Shown piece after piece: positions 1-7,085 of a stretch of 18,499 bases of DNA. A model generated the notes under the pieces. It worked only from the letters and a program-made list of their open reading frames with translations. It was not told where the DNA came from and did no database searches. The translations under genes and the position numbers were made by a program. How positions within the stretch are numbered: the stretch's first letter is position 1; each line of letters starts with the position of its first letter. This stretch comes from Chloroflexota bacterium (GTDB taxonomy: Bacteria; Chloroflexota; Anaerolineae; Anaerolineales; Villigracilaceae), in NCBI GenBank assembly GCA_021812905.1, contig JAKAMM010000007.1, forward strand, positions 1 to 18,499, written 5' to 3'.

Positions 1-874
1 AAGCGATTACAGCGAGAATGAAGGCAGGAACAATCACAAGCGGAGCCATTTGTGTGAGTTGCAACGACGGACTGACAACCATTTCCCATTCTTCCTCGGT
101 GATCAGCGCCCAGCCAGTGGTTGTAATGGGGCTATACGCGACAACATGCTCAACATTGCCTTGCTTTACATATGTCGTTCCGCTTTTGCCGCTCAAGGCT
201 TCAGTCACGCCTGGATGATCGGAGGAGAGATTATCAGACGCGAGAGGTCCACTGGAAAATAAAATCTGACGGGAAGAATCGAAGAGAAAAATCGTTACAT
301 AATTGCTGTCAGGATACGAAGTTGAAAGCGTCTCGCGTGCAAGCGACTCAGGAGAAAACGCGCCGGCCACGATGATATTTTGAGAAGGAGCAACCTGAGA
401 GATAAGGATAAAGAGTTTCTTCGAGCGTGGATCAAGAAACGGGGAGGAGAAAACGGGCTCAGTGTCGGAGGAAGAGGCGAGACGAATCTTGTTTTGCGTG
501 ACCGCATCCCAAAGTCCAGAAGGAAGGGTGCTTGTGATGAGTCGCCCATCCATATCCAGATAAGCAAATCCGCCGTCGAAATCGGAGGCAAGATCGTTTG
601 TTGTGGATATGGAAGCTGTGCTATTTGATAATTGGGCCAGTGCGACAAGATTGCTAATGCTCGCAGCGCGGTGATGCAATTCAGACGCCAGCGCGGCCGC
701 GGCGGATCGAACAGCGCGCGCATCGCGTTCACCGACGAGTGAACGCATATCCTGTTGATGAAGCGAGACACTCCCAAATGCGATCAGCAATAAAAGCAAT
801 GTGAGTGGCAATACAGTGATAGCAAGCAATTGCACGGTGAGCCCGCGCAGAAAAGGTGCGCGCAGTTTTTTCAT
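1..874 (-). CDS. Membrane sensor protein, probable histidine kinase (C-terminal part outside window)
   Basis: An open frame runs from an ATG at 874 leftward past the window edge, giving about 291 codons without a stop. The N-terminus (MKKLRAPFLRGL) is basic and is followed by a membrane segment at about residues 12-36. A long extracytoplasmic region follows, including YLDMDGRLITSTLPSG and VAYSPITTTGWALITEEEWE, which look like the repeated folds of a dCache-type sensor. A second membrane segment begins near residue 278. The start overlaps the stop of the response regulator gene by 4 bases (ATGA), so the two are translationally coupled. The kinase core is not visible. The kinase call therefore rests on the partner NarL-type regulator and on the architecture; a chemoreceptor or a cyclase would also fit the sensor part. 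Confidence 0.8.
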   Translation of the reverse strand, partial: MKKLRAPFLRGLTVQLLAITVLPLTLLLLLIAFGSVSLHQQDMRSLVGERDARAVRSAAAALASELHHRAASISNLVALAQLSNSTASISTTNDLASDFDGGFAYLDMDGRLITSTLPSGLWDAVTQNKIRLASSSDTEPVFSSPFLDPRSKKLFILISQVAPSQNIIVAGAFSPESLARETLSTSYPDSNYVTIFLFDSSRQILFSSGPLASDNLSSDHPGVTEALSGKSGTTYVKQGNVEHVVAYSPITTTGWALITEEEWEMVVSPSLQLTQMAPLVIVPAFILAVIA

Positions 875-1548
875 TCTTCAGCGATGTGGCCAGTGCTTTG
901 CGAAATCCAACCCAGAGAGACGCCGCGCATGACAGCCTCCGTGCGGCTGGTGGCTTGTAGTTTGGCGAAGACGTGCGCGAGATGACCCTGCACGGTGCGG
1001 TCGCTGATATTCAATTGCACACCGATGGATTTGTTTGTAAATCCTTTCGCGGCAAGACGCAACACATCAAGTTCGCGGTCTGTGAGCGGTTCAACGGGAG
1101 TTTTCTCCGACCGCTTGAAAAGATTGGACATCAGTTTTTGTGTTATAGCTGGATCGAGCGCAGATTTGCCTTCGTACACATCGCGTACTGCCTGGATGAG
1201 TTCTTCGGTTTTGGCGGTTTTGAGAACATATCCATTTGCACCTGCCTGCAAAACCGCCATAACATAAGGCTCGTCATCATAGGCTGTCAGAATGAGCACG
1301 CCGACTTCGGGCAAATGTGATCGTACCCAACGCGTGACTTCGATGCCACTGGCTTTTGGCATTTGGATATCCAGCACGGCAACATCAGGTTTGTATTTCT
1401 GGATGATGGTCTGGGCCTCTTCGCCATCGCCCGCTTCGGCAACGACTTCAATATCCTTCGCACTTTCAAGCAATTGCCGAATCCCCGCGCGGACGATATG
1501 ATGGTCATCCGCTAAAATAATTTTGATCTTCGCTTTAGCTTTTACCAA
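871..1548 (-). CDS. NarL/FixJ-family response regulator (REC + LuxR HTH)
   Basis: DNA-binding response regulator of about 226 residues. The receiver domain has the acidic pair in ILADDHHIVRAG (about residues 11-22), the phospho-acceptor Asp near residue 60 in VAVLDIQMP, the Thr of LILTAYDD and the Lys of VLKTAK. The C-terminal LuxR-type helix-turn-helix starts at LTDRELDVLRLAAKG and includes NISDRTVQGHLAHVFAKL. I chose the TTG at 1548 because GGAGG lies 6 bases upstream. A TTG at 1575 keeps the frame open but has no ribosome binding site. The start lies inside the end of the DUF2085 gene, and the stop overlaps the start of the sensor gene (ATGA). Its cognate partner is presumably the sensor at 1-874. 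Signal and targets are not evident. Confidence 0.93.
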   Translation of the reverse strand: MVKAKAKIKIILADDHHIVRAGIRQLLESAKDIEVVAEAGDGEEAQTIIQKYKPDVAVLDIQMPKASGIEVTRWVRSHLPEVGVLILTAYDDEPYVMAVLQAGANGYVLKTAKTEELIQAVRDVYEGKSALDPAITQKLMSNLFKRSEKTPVEPLTDRELDVLRLAAKGFTNKSIGVQLNISDRTVQGHLAHVFAKLQATSRTEAVMRGVSLGWISQSTGHIAEE

Positions 1549-2236
1549 AGGATTCCTCCATGTAGGGGAAGGCAAACCAGACGATACCCAGACCAGCTAA
1601 AAGTCCAGTGACAAGGCGCATGGTGGAATTGAATGAACCGAGTGCAGCGCCCGCGTAGAAGGTCGTAGGAAATGAATTGTTCGTCAATATCGCCAGCCAT
1701 TGATTTGTAGAACGAAAACCCTGGCCGATACCAGCAAAGTCACTGATCATATGCGTACCGCCATCCAGTACAATTGGGAGCAAAAACAATGCGAATCCCC
1801 ACCAGGGCAGCGCCTTGATTCTTCGACGAAGGGGCCACCAAATCAAGGCAAAGATCCAAACGCTTGTATAAAATGAGATCATGCGGTCCGACCAGGCAAT
1901 CTTCCAGCCCATAGTCGCATTGCCGATAAATTTTCGCAGAATGAGCGGGTCGAGCGTGTTCTGCCATGCAGCTTGAATCTCGGGAAGTGAGTACATGGTT
2001 TTTGGTCCGAATAGGAAAAACGAACGTTCTGGAAGCTGGTGGCAGAAAAACGAGTAAATAAAATATATTGCTTGTCCTGTACCGGCCCAGCCGATATGCA
2101 TGAAGAGTGGAGCGAGGAACGGTATCCAAACCCAAAGGCCATAAACAATAAGGAAAATCTCAAACCAGTGGGATGTCGTTGTTTCTTCAGAAGAAACATA
2201 TGCTTCTGAATGTTTGGTGACGTTTGTGTTATCCAT
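1535..2236 (-). CDS. DUF2085 family membrane protein
   Basis: Integral membrane protein of 233 residues. After a hydrophilic N-terminus of about 22 residues come hydrophobic segments around WFEIFLIVYGLWVWIPFLAP, AIYFIYSFFCHQ, SFYTSVWIFALIWWPL, WGFALFLLPIVLDGG and LVTGLLAGLGIVWFAF. The signature FFCHQLPERSFFLFG (about residues 63-77) is the hallmark of DUF2085, a family without an established function. The Cys-His pair and the later Asp-Gly-Gly-Thr-His in a membrane segment are possible ligands, by inference only. The start ATG is 17 bases after the upstream gene's stop, and the end overlaps the regulator gene, so these genes are co-transcribed. This link suggests a membrane role connected to the signal sensed by the two-component pair. 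Confidence 0.88.
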   Translation of the reverse strand: MDNTNVTKHSEAYVSSEETTTSHWFEIFLIVYGLWVWIPFLAPLFMHIGWAGTGQAIYFIYSFFCHQLPERSFFLFGPKTMYSLPEIQAAWQNTLDPLILRKFIGNATMGWKIAWSDRMISFYTSVWIFALIWWPLRRRIKALPWWGFALFLLPIVLDGGTHMISDFAGIGQGFRSTNQWLAILTNNSFPTTFYAGAALGSFNSTMRLVTGLLAGLGIVWFAFPYMEESFGKS

Positions 2237-2253
2237 ACCTTTATGATACCTTG

Positions 2254-2655
2254 TTAACCTGACAATTTCATTTGAAGCGCTTGTTCAATGGATGACTGAA
2301 TAATTGGGTCAAGGTGTTGCAACGGCGAACTAACCAGTGAAAACCAGGTTTGTCCATCATAGCCGTGCAGAACTAAAGTAGCTGGTTCTGATGCTTCACC
2401 ATAGACCAATAAAACCATCATTTGGCAATCACATTCGCTTGTCCCATGATGCGGACAGGGACAATTTTCGAACGCATGACGCGCATTATGAAGATCAAAA
2501 GTCTGCATGACGCGCAAACCATTCCGGGTCAGGTTTTGGCTTGTCCATCGTAAAGCTTCGTCACAGGAACAATTCAGGGTAAGAAATGAGGGGAGCATAT
2601 TCATAAATTGCATCAAGTTGAATGATGCTATTTTAGGGATTTCTTCAGTAAACAT
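2254..2655 (-). CDS. Hypothetical Cys-rich protein, possibly metal binding
   Basis: Hypothetical protein of 133 residues that I do not recognise with confidence. It has no signal peptide or membrane segment. Two Cys groups stand out: CSCDEALRW near residue 30 and a dense cluster ENCPCPHHGTSECDCQ around residues 64-79 with five Cys and two His. The cluster leads into a hydrophobic strand MMVLLVYG. The helix-strand pattern (DEALRWTSQNLTRNGLRVMQ) recalls small ferredoxin-like or DUF302-like folds, but that is weak. The clusters could bind Zn or an Fe-S centre. It is first in the operon ending in the two-component pair, 17 bases before the DUF2085 gene. Start is the ATG at 2655; the ribosome binding site is weak, so an internal start is possible. 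Confidence 0.75.
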   Translation of the reverse strand: MFTEEIPKIASFNLMQFMNMLPSFLTLNCSCDEALRWTSQNLTRNGLRVMQTFDLHNARHAFENCPCPHHGTSECDCQMMVLLVYGEASEPATLVLHGYDGQTWFSLVSSPLQHLDPIIQSSIEQALQMKLSG

Positions 2656-2673
2656 TCAGGGCTACTTCACTTA

Positions 2674-2689
2674 TTTGCATATAAGCAAA
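2674..2689. promoter_or_regulatory. Short inverted repeat over an AT-rich -10-like element
   Basis: TTTGC and GCAAA flank ATATAA (5-6-5), about 20 bases before the ATG at 2655 on the minus strand. Read on that strand the centre TTATAT resembles a -10 element, so this could be an operator for the four-gene minus-strand operon. No convincing -35 was found, so the call is weak. Confidence 0.25.
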
Positions 2690-3080
2690 ATTGCCTATTG
2701 TCCTTAATAGTGCTCTAGTGCAAGAAATGAACAACAATATCTCCGGATTCCAGCCACTTTTTATCCATTCGATTGGTAGAGTCGAAGACTGTTTGAACAA
2801 CAGGTGGCTTCCAATAAAGTTACTGGTTATTATTAAGCGGTATCCAAAAGGCCTGCTTTGATGATAGCAACCGAACGCTATTTATGATTCCTTCTTCAAG
2901 GTTTATATCGGTCACACTTAATTCTTTTATCAAAGAGTAATATGTTCCTGTCGACAAACCAGTTCCCTTATCTCATTACACGCTGGGCAATTTGTCAAAG
3001 GAAAGAAGGAAAATGAATCACCCGCTTATTGTAGGAAATGATCATCTGCTTGGCCAGAACGAAACCCCAAAGTAACAGAG

Positions 3081-3141
3081 GCGTAATTGTTTGAGTAATT
3101 TGACACTTGGGGACCTCTATTTATCATGTATGCGGATATAA
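3081..3141 (+). repeat. Two adjoining motifs repeated near 13.1 and 13.3 kb
   Basis: The segment joins GCGTAATTGTT (3081-3091), an ACCTC element exactly 32 bases after the first base, and TATCATGTATGCGGATATAA (3122-3141). The first pair recurs at 13324-13360 with the same 32-base offset. The last recurs at 13101-13120 with 18 of 20 bases identical. Origin is unknown; see findings. Confidence 0.5.
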
Positions 3142-3247
3142 ATTTCGCAAAAGAACATAGGCAGCGCGTGGGCGGTATGGGGTGCAACTGCATATGGAAT
3201 AAGCTAACCACAAACGCGCACCATAAAACAAGACAATCCTTCGATAA

Positions 3248-3289
3248 GTGGATAAATAATTGACGTTTGAACATCAATTATTTATCCAC
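3248..3289. repeat. Perfect 16-base inverted repeat with 10-base loop
   Basis: GTGGATAAATAATTGA (3248-3263) is the exact reverse complement of 3274-3289, with a 10-base spacer. It lies about 136 bases beyond the stop of the P1B-4 ATPase, so it could end that transcript. It is AT-rich and has no T-run after it on the minus strand, so a recombination or protein-binding site is equally possible. Confidence 0.6.
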
Positions 3290-3424
3290 ATGAAATTTTT
3301 ATTCAATCCCAACACAGTTTGATTCCACGAACGAAACACTGGTAAGCCGGCTTCCTATCATAGTGATCATGAATGTCAATGAACCTGTATTCACCGCCTA
3401 ATCTGTGAAAACCTTCATGCGTTT

Positions 3425-5764
3425 TTACTTTCGATATCCCAACAACCTCAATGCATTTGCGACAACGACCAATGTGCTACCTTCGTGGAATATGATGGCA
3501 ATGCCGATACTGACAATGCCTGTCAGGGATGCGATGACGAGCAGGGTAATCACACCGAGTGAGATAAAAAGATTTTGGATGATGATCGCGCGGGTGGCGC
3601 GACCCAGTCCAACAGCAAACGGTAGTTTGGATAGATCGTCACCCATCAGGGCAACATCGGCAGTCTCCAATGCAACGTCTGTACCCGCGCCGCCCATTGC
3701 TATTCCCACCGTTGCATTTGCGAGTGCAGGGGCGTCGTTCACGCCGTCGCCGATCATCGCAACCTGCCCATATTCTTTTACAAGGTCGCGGATCACGGTC
3801 AGTTTATCTTCGGGCATGAGGTCGGCACGGAATTCAGTTAGACCGATTTCAGATGTAATAGCAGAAGCCGAACGCGCATTGTCGCCAGTCAGCATGATTG
3901 TGTGGCTTACGCCGGCAGCTTTAAGGGCCTTCATGGTCGGCGCGGTTTCGGTGCGCAGGGTGTCGGCGAGGGCGATCAAACCGATCAAAATTTTGTCCAT
4001 CGCAATCCACATCAACGTCTTCCCTGATCCTTGAAGCGATTGCGCGTGATTGAGCGCATCGGGAGAGATCGGCGCGCCCACTTCATCCATCAATTTTTGA
4101 TTGCCGATCCAAACGGTTTTGCCGTTCGAGACGGCGCGAAGACCGCGTCCCGTCAGCGACTCGACTTCGTCCATAACGGAAACAGGCAAACCCTGAGTCT
4201 GAGCCGAGCGGACGACTGCCTGGGCGAGGGGATGTGCGGAACGTGATTCCGCACCCGCCGCAAGAGACAGTAAATCCGCCTCCTTCCACCCCGAAGCTGG
4301 GAATACGACCATATCAGTTACCTCAGGTTTGCCATGAGTCACCGTGCCCGTTTTGTCGAAGGCGATGGCTTTGAGACGACCCAAATTTTCAAGGTGCGCG
4401 CCACCCTTGACGAGAACGCCGTTACGCGCGGCTTGCGCGACGCCCGCGAGGACCGTGGCAGGTGTGCCAAGTGCGAGGGCGCAAGGCGAAGCTGCGACGA
4501 GGAGAGTCATGGCACGCAGAAACGATTCGCGGAACGGAAAGCCGAACAATGGAGGAATGATGATAACCAGTACAGTCAGTACCAGCACGGCGGGAACAAA
4601 GACCCGCTCGAATTTTTCAACCGTTTGTTGTGTGGGCGATTTTTGGGCCTGCGCCTCTTCCACCATTTTCATGACACGGGCGAGTGTTGAGTCTTTTGCC
4701 AGGCGCGTGACCTTTACTTCCAGCGCACCTTCACCATTGACAGTGCTGGCAAATACCTGATCACCAGGAACTTTATCCACGGGAAGTGATTCACCCGTGA
4801 CTGAGGCTTGATCCACGCCAGAGTTTCCAGTGAGGATGACACCATCAACAGGAATACGCACGCCAGGGCGGACGATGACGACATCTTCCAGTCCCAAAGA
4901 TTCAACGGGCAGTTCCTGTTCTTTCCCGTCACGCCTGACGAGGGCGATCTTGGGCGCAAGGTCTGCCAACGCACGCACAGCGGCGCGGGCACGATCAAGC
5001 GCGCGTTCCTCCAAAGCATGACCGAGACTGAACAGAAAAAGCAGGAGTGCGCCTTCGGCAAACTCGCCGAGGAACGCCGCGCCGAGCGCCGCCATCACCA
5101 TCAGCAGGTCGGTATCGAAATGTTTTTCTTTGATTGCGTGCCAGGCATGTTGTGAAATGTCCCAACCGCCGAAGACATAAGCCGCTAGATATAGGATGGT
5201 CGCAACAAGCACAGGCAAACCGAAGAAGGTCTGTCCGAGCCAACCCAACAAGACAAGTAATCCCGCTGTAAGGCTAAATATGACTTCACGGTTTTCTTTA
5301 TACCAACTACGCAATCCCTCCACTGGGATTTCATATCCCAGCGAGCGCACACGATTTTCAATGGATGCGCGATTGATCTTTTGATTATCATATTCGACCC
5401 ACATCTTTTCAGCGGGGTAGTTGACATTAACCGACAATATGCCATCCATTCGTCCGAGACTGTGTTCGATGACCCTCGCACAATCCGAGCAGTCCATATT
5501 CTCGATGGAAATCGAATCGTGATGGAAGCGGTTGACGATCTGTGCACCCGCGCGCTCGGCGAGGCGTTTGACATCGGAGAGAGTCAGCAAGTTGGGATCG
5601 TAGTGCAAACACAAGTCCACAGGGGATTTTTCGCGCTCGATATGTGCGCGCAGAATCCCCTTGTAATTTTGAAGAGAAGATTCCAGACGGAGGAGACACT
5701 CATCCTTTTCGTTTTCGATGCCTGGGAGTAGGAGGGGGAATTCGAGTTCGATTGTTTTTTCCAT
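3425..5764 (-). CDS. SPC-type P1B-4 heavy-metal ATPase (Co/Zn/Fe exporter)
   Basis: Cation-exporting P-type ATPase of 779 residues in the cytoplasmic membrane. An N-terminal region of about 75 residues resembles a ferredoxin-like fold without Cys. A true HMA domain follows with C92-xx-C95 (MDCSDCARV). Further motifs are membrane segments around 162-250, the actuator TGES (323-326), the membrane metal site SPC (426-428), the phosphorylated Asp in DKTGT (D470), the SAHPLAQAV His-Pro, TGDNARSA and GDGVNDAPAL. The last membrane helix carries HEGST (760-764). SPC plus HEG-S/G-T is the P1B-4 signature (CoaT/CtpD/PfeT relatives), whose known substrates are Co, Zn or Fe(II). Most P1B-4 enzymes lack an HMA domain, so this one is atypical. 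AAAGGA precedes the ATG. It is last in the operon with the SmtB-like sensor. Confidence 0.95.
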   Translation of the reverse strand: MEKTIELEFPLLLPGIENEKDECLLRLESSLQNYKGILRAHIEREKSPVDLCLHYDPNLLTLSDVKRLAERAGAQIVNRFHHDSISIENMDCSDCARVIEHSLGRMDGILSVNVNYPAEKMWVEYDNQKINRASIENRVRSLGYEIPVEGLRSWYKENREVIFSLTAGLLVLLGWLGQTFFGLPVLVATILYLAAYVFGGWDISQHAWHAIKEKHFDTDLLMVMAALGAAFLGEFAEGALLLFLFSLGHALEERALDRARAAVRALADLAPKIALVRRDGKEQELPVESLGLEDVVIVRPGVRIPVDGVILTGNSGVDQASVTGESLPVDKVPGDQVFASTVNGEGALEVKVTRLAKDSTLARVMKMVEEAQAQKSPTQQTVEKFERVFVPAVLVLTVLVIIIPPLFGFPFRESFLRAMTLLVAASPCALALGTPATVLAGVAQAARNGVLVKGGAHLENLGRLKAIAFDKTGTVTHGKPEVTDMVVFPASGWKEADLLSLAAGAESRSAHPLAQAVVRSAQTQGLPVSVMDEVESLTGRGLRAVSNGKTVWIGNQKLMDEVGAPISPDALNHAQSLQGSGKTLMWIAMDKILIGLIALADTLRTETAPTMKALKAAGVSHTIMLTGDNARSASAITSEIGLTEFRADLMPEDKLTVIRDLVKEYGQVAMIGDGVNDAPALANATVGIAMGGAGTDVALETADVALMGDDLSKLPFAVGLGRATRAIIIQNLFISLGVITLLVIASLTGIVSIGIAIIFHEGSTLVVVANALRLLGYRK

Positions 5765-5801
5765 ACCATAATCCTTTTGAATAATAACGATAAACAGTTC
5801 A

Positions 5802-5824
5802 TGCCCATCCCAATAAAATGGGCA
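5802..5824. repeat. Small hairpin between the secreted-protein and ATPase genes
   Basis: TGCCCAT and ATGGGCA (7-base arms) flank a 9-base loop inside the 84-base gap of the operon. No T-run follows, so it is more likely an mRNA processing or stability element than a terminator. It may be chance. Confidence 0.35.
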
Positions 5825-5848
5825 GGTCAGTAATGAATCAATCTTAGA

Positions 5849-6109
5849 TTAGAGGGTAGGAGGATGGGAAATTTTTAGGACCAGATTCAGGACGCAGTTA
5901 TCGTCATTGGTCGGTTCAGGAGCAAGACTTGACTCGTTCCAGAAGGATTGAAGATTCGCTGGCAAATTCATGCCGTGATGGATAGCGCAGGTGGACTCAG
6001 AAAGAACATGATGTGACCCGCCGACTGGTGCAAGCAGATGTCCTGCAATGCCAATCAAGAGCAGGACGAGGAGGAGAGCCAGAGAGGGTCGTCGGAGTGC
6101 TTTCATCAT
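5849..6109 (-). CDS. Small secreted or membrane-anchored Cys/His protein
   Basis: About 86 residues with a classic signal or anchor: MMKALRRPS followed by the hydrophobic run LALLLVLLLIGIAGHLLAP. The mature part is short and holds SHHVLSESTCAIHHGMN, with four His, one Cys and one Met in about 16 residues, and a second Cys near the end (DDNCVLNL). These residues would face outside the membrane and could bind the metal exported by the ATPase encoded next; that role is inference. ATGs at 6127, 6118 and 6109 are in frame. I prefer 6109, just after the stop of the arsR gene, because it gives a normal signal peptide and has GGA 5 bases upstream. No family recognised. Confidence 0.72.
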   Translation of the reverse strand: MMKALRRPSLALLLVLLLIGIAGHLLAPVGGSHHVLSESTCAIHHGMNLPANLQSFWNESSLAPEPTNDDNCVLNLVLKISHPPTL

Positions 6110-6110
6110 A

Positions 6111-6410
6111 TTATCCATGAAGAACATGGTCGAGACCGCGTTTGAACAGTTCGATCACATGATTATCATCGAGACAAACGAAGACGTTACGCCCCTGTTT
6201 GCGTGTGCGAATGAGGCGCTTGTCGCGCAGTCCGCGCAACTGATGCGAAACGGCAGACTTGGTCAACCCCAGGCGCTCCACCAGTTCGCCGACACCAACC
6301 TCCCCATCGAGCAAAGCGCTGATGATGAGAATACGGGTCGGGTCGCTCAGCGCATCGAACAGGTTGGCGAGATCAGAGGCGACTTCAGGGGTGACCTTAT
6401 CCTTTGCCAT
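6111..6410 (-). CDS. ArsR/SmtB-family metal-sensing repressor (alpha-5 site)
   Basis: Winged-helix metalloregulator of 99 residues. The core runs from LFDALSDPTRILIISALL through the recognition helix LTKSAVSHQLRGLRDKRLI to the wing RTRKQGRNVFVCL. The last helix DDNHVIELFKRGLDHVLH holds D82-x-H84-x10-H95-xx-H98, exactly the alpha-5 ligand set of SmtB, CzrA and NmtR, which sense Zn or Co/Ni. The alpha-3N Cys motif of CadC/ArsR (ELCV) is absent. Metal binding should release it from the operator at 7022-7055, which controls its own operon. The gene starts 2 bases after the methyltransferase stop and is followed at once by the secreted-protein gene. Predicted metal: Zn or Co, matching the P1B-4 pump encoded downstream. 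Confidence 0.93.
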   Translation of the reverse strand: MAKDKVTPEVASDLANLFDALSDPTRILIISALLDGEVGVGELVERLGLTKSAVSHQLRGLRDKRLIRTRKQGRNVFVCLDDNHVIELFKRGLDHVLHG

Positions 6411-6412
6411 GA

Positions 6413-7015
6413 TTAGAACCAGCGGCGCACACTCATTTGGTGCTTACGGTAGTCCTCACCATATTTTTCTGTGAGGAAAGCCTCTTCCAGTCGCACTTGG
6501 ACATGGATCAAGACGACACCAAGTACGGTTACTGTCAGGGTGATAGCGGTGGGCAATAATAACAGCAAACCCACCAGCATGACCAGCATCCCCAGGAAGA
6601 TGGGGTTGCGTGAAACGCCGAACAAGCCGTGTTGGACGAGGACGGATTCACTTTTTTCATCAATGCCGATGCGCCACGAATCACCCATTTGAAGCTGGGC
6701 AACCAGCACCCAGATCAAAGCCAGAACGAGCAATGCGATCCCGAGGATCATCAGCACGGAGGAATTTATCCATGCAATGGGAGAAAGCCATTCATAATAC
6801 TGATCCATGAAGGAAAACACGAACACGATCAACGCAGTGGCGATCAAGGTCAGACGAAACAGTTTGCCAACGAAGTCATGAACGGTATCGCCCTTACCCA
6901 GTTTATAAGGGTTGATGCCTGTTCGTTTCCACGCGATATACGAACGCCAGAACATGGCAAGTCCGAAGAACAACAGGAAGTAAATGGGGAGAAAGATTTT
7001 TAGGAGGGTTGTCAT
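6413..7015 (-). CDS. Isoprenylcysteine carboxyl methyltransferase-like membrane protein
   Basis: Integral membrane protein of 200 residues with four to five hydrophobic segments (about 5-25, 52-70, 82-108, 139-172). The C-terminal signature SRNPIFLGML (135-144), followed after a hydrophobic stretch by RLEEAFLTEKYGEDYRKHQ (175-193), is that of the ICMT/phospholipid methyltransferase superfamily, which uses S-adenosylmethionine. Bacterial members are often encoded beside metal-resistance genes, and their substrates are mostly unknown. It is the first gene after the operator-containing promoter at 7022-7085, so it is expressed with the sensor and the pump. The start ATG follows GAG at a usable distance. 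Whether it methylates a lipid, a metal or a protein cannot be told from sequence. Confidence 0.88.
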   Translation of the reverse strand: MTTLLKIFLPIYFLLFFGLAMFWRSYIAWKRTGINPYKLGKGDTVHDFVGKLFRLTLIATALIVFVFSFMDQYYEWLSPIAWINSSVLMILGIALLVLALIWVLVAQLQMGDSWRIGIDEKSESVLVQHGLFGVSRNPIFLGMLVMLVGLLLLLPTAITLTVTVLGVVLIHVQVRLEEAFLTEKYGEDYRKHQMSVRRWF

Positions 7016-7021
7016 GTAAAT

Positions 7022-7055
7022 CTCAAATAGTTGAATAGTTGCTCAACTATTTGAG
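7022..7055 (-). promoter_or_regulatory. ArsR/SmtB-type operator
   Basis: CTCAAATAGTTGA (7022-7034) and TCAACTATTTGAG (7043-7055) are perfect 13-base inverted arms with an 8-base spacer. The core TGAATAGTTGCTCA matches the TGAA-N6-TTCA style operator known for SmtB and CzrA. It sits directly after the -10 element on the minus strand and covers the expected start of transcription. Confidence 0.8.
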
Positions 7056-7085
7056 ATTATATACCCGCTATCGAGGACTCGTCAA
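7056..7085 (-). promoter_or_regulatory. Sigma-70-type promoter of the methyltransferase-arsR-ATPase operon
   Basis: On the minus strand TTGACG (7085-7080) and TATAAT (7061-7056) are separated by 18 bases. The -35 overlaps the last codons of the upstream sensor kinase gene, and the operator at 7022-7055 begins right after the -10. Repression by occlusion is the natural reading. Confidence 0.75.

Larger units (their letters stand above)
2656..3424. other. Intergenic stretch with inverted repeats and no convincing gene
   Basis: About 770 bases between the two minus-strand operons. The only long open frame (3026-3277, minus) has no family resemblance or ribosome binding site and is rejected. A 20-codon frame at 3013-3075 (plus) follows AAGGAAA but may be chance. 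The stretch contains a perfect 16-base inverted repeat (3248-3289), a near-palindromic pair CCCCAAAGT/ACTTGGGG (3064-3113), a 10-base palindrome AAGCCGGCTT (3344-3353) and two motifs shared with the stretch at 12960-13626. Confidence 0.6.

Noticed and set aside
295..777. Minus-strand open frame of 160 codons
   Set aside because: It lies out of frame inside the sensor gene, whose own frame is open from 874 to the window edge and has membrane and sensor features.
3026..3277. Minus-strand open frame of 83 codons
   Set aside because: No ribosome binding site and no domain. It runs across part of the 16-base inverted repeat, and its composition looks like chance in a non-coding gap.
6111..6410. 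CadC/ArsR-type Cys sensor
   Set aside because: The ELCV Cys motif is absent, while all four alpha-5 Asp/His ligands of the SmtB type are present.
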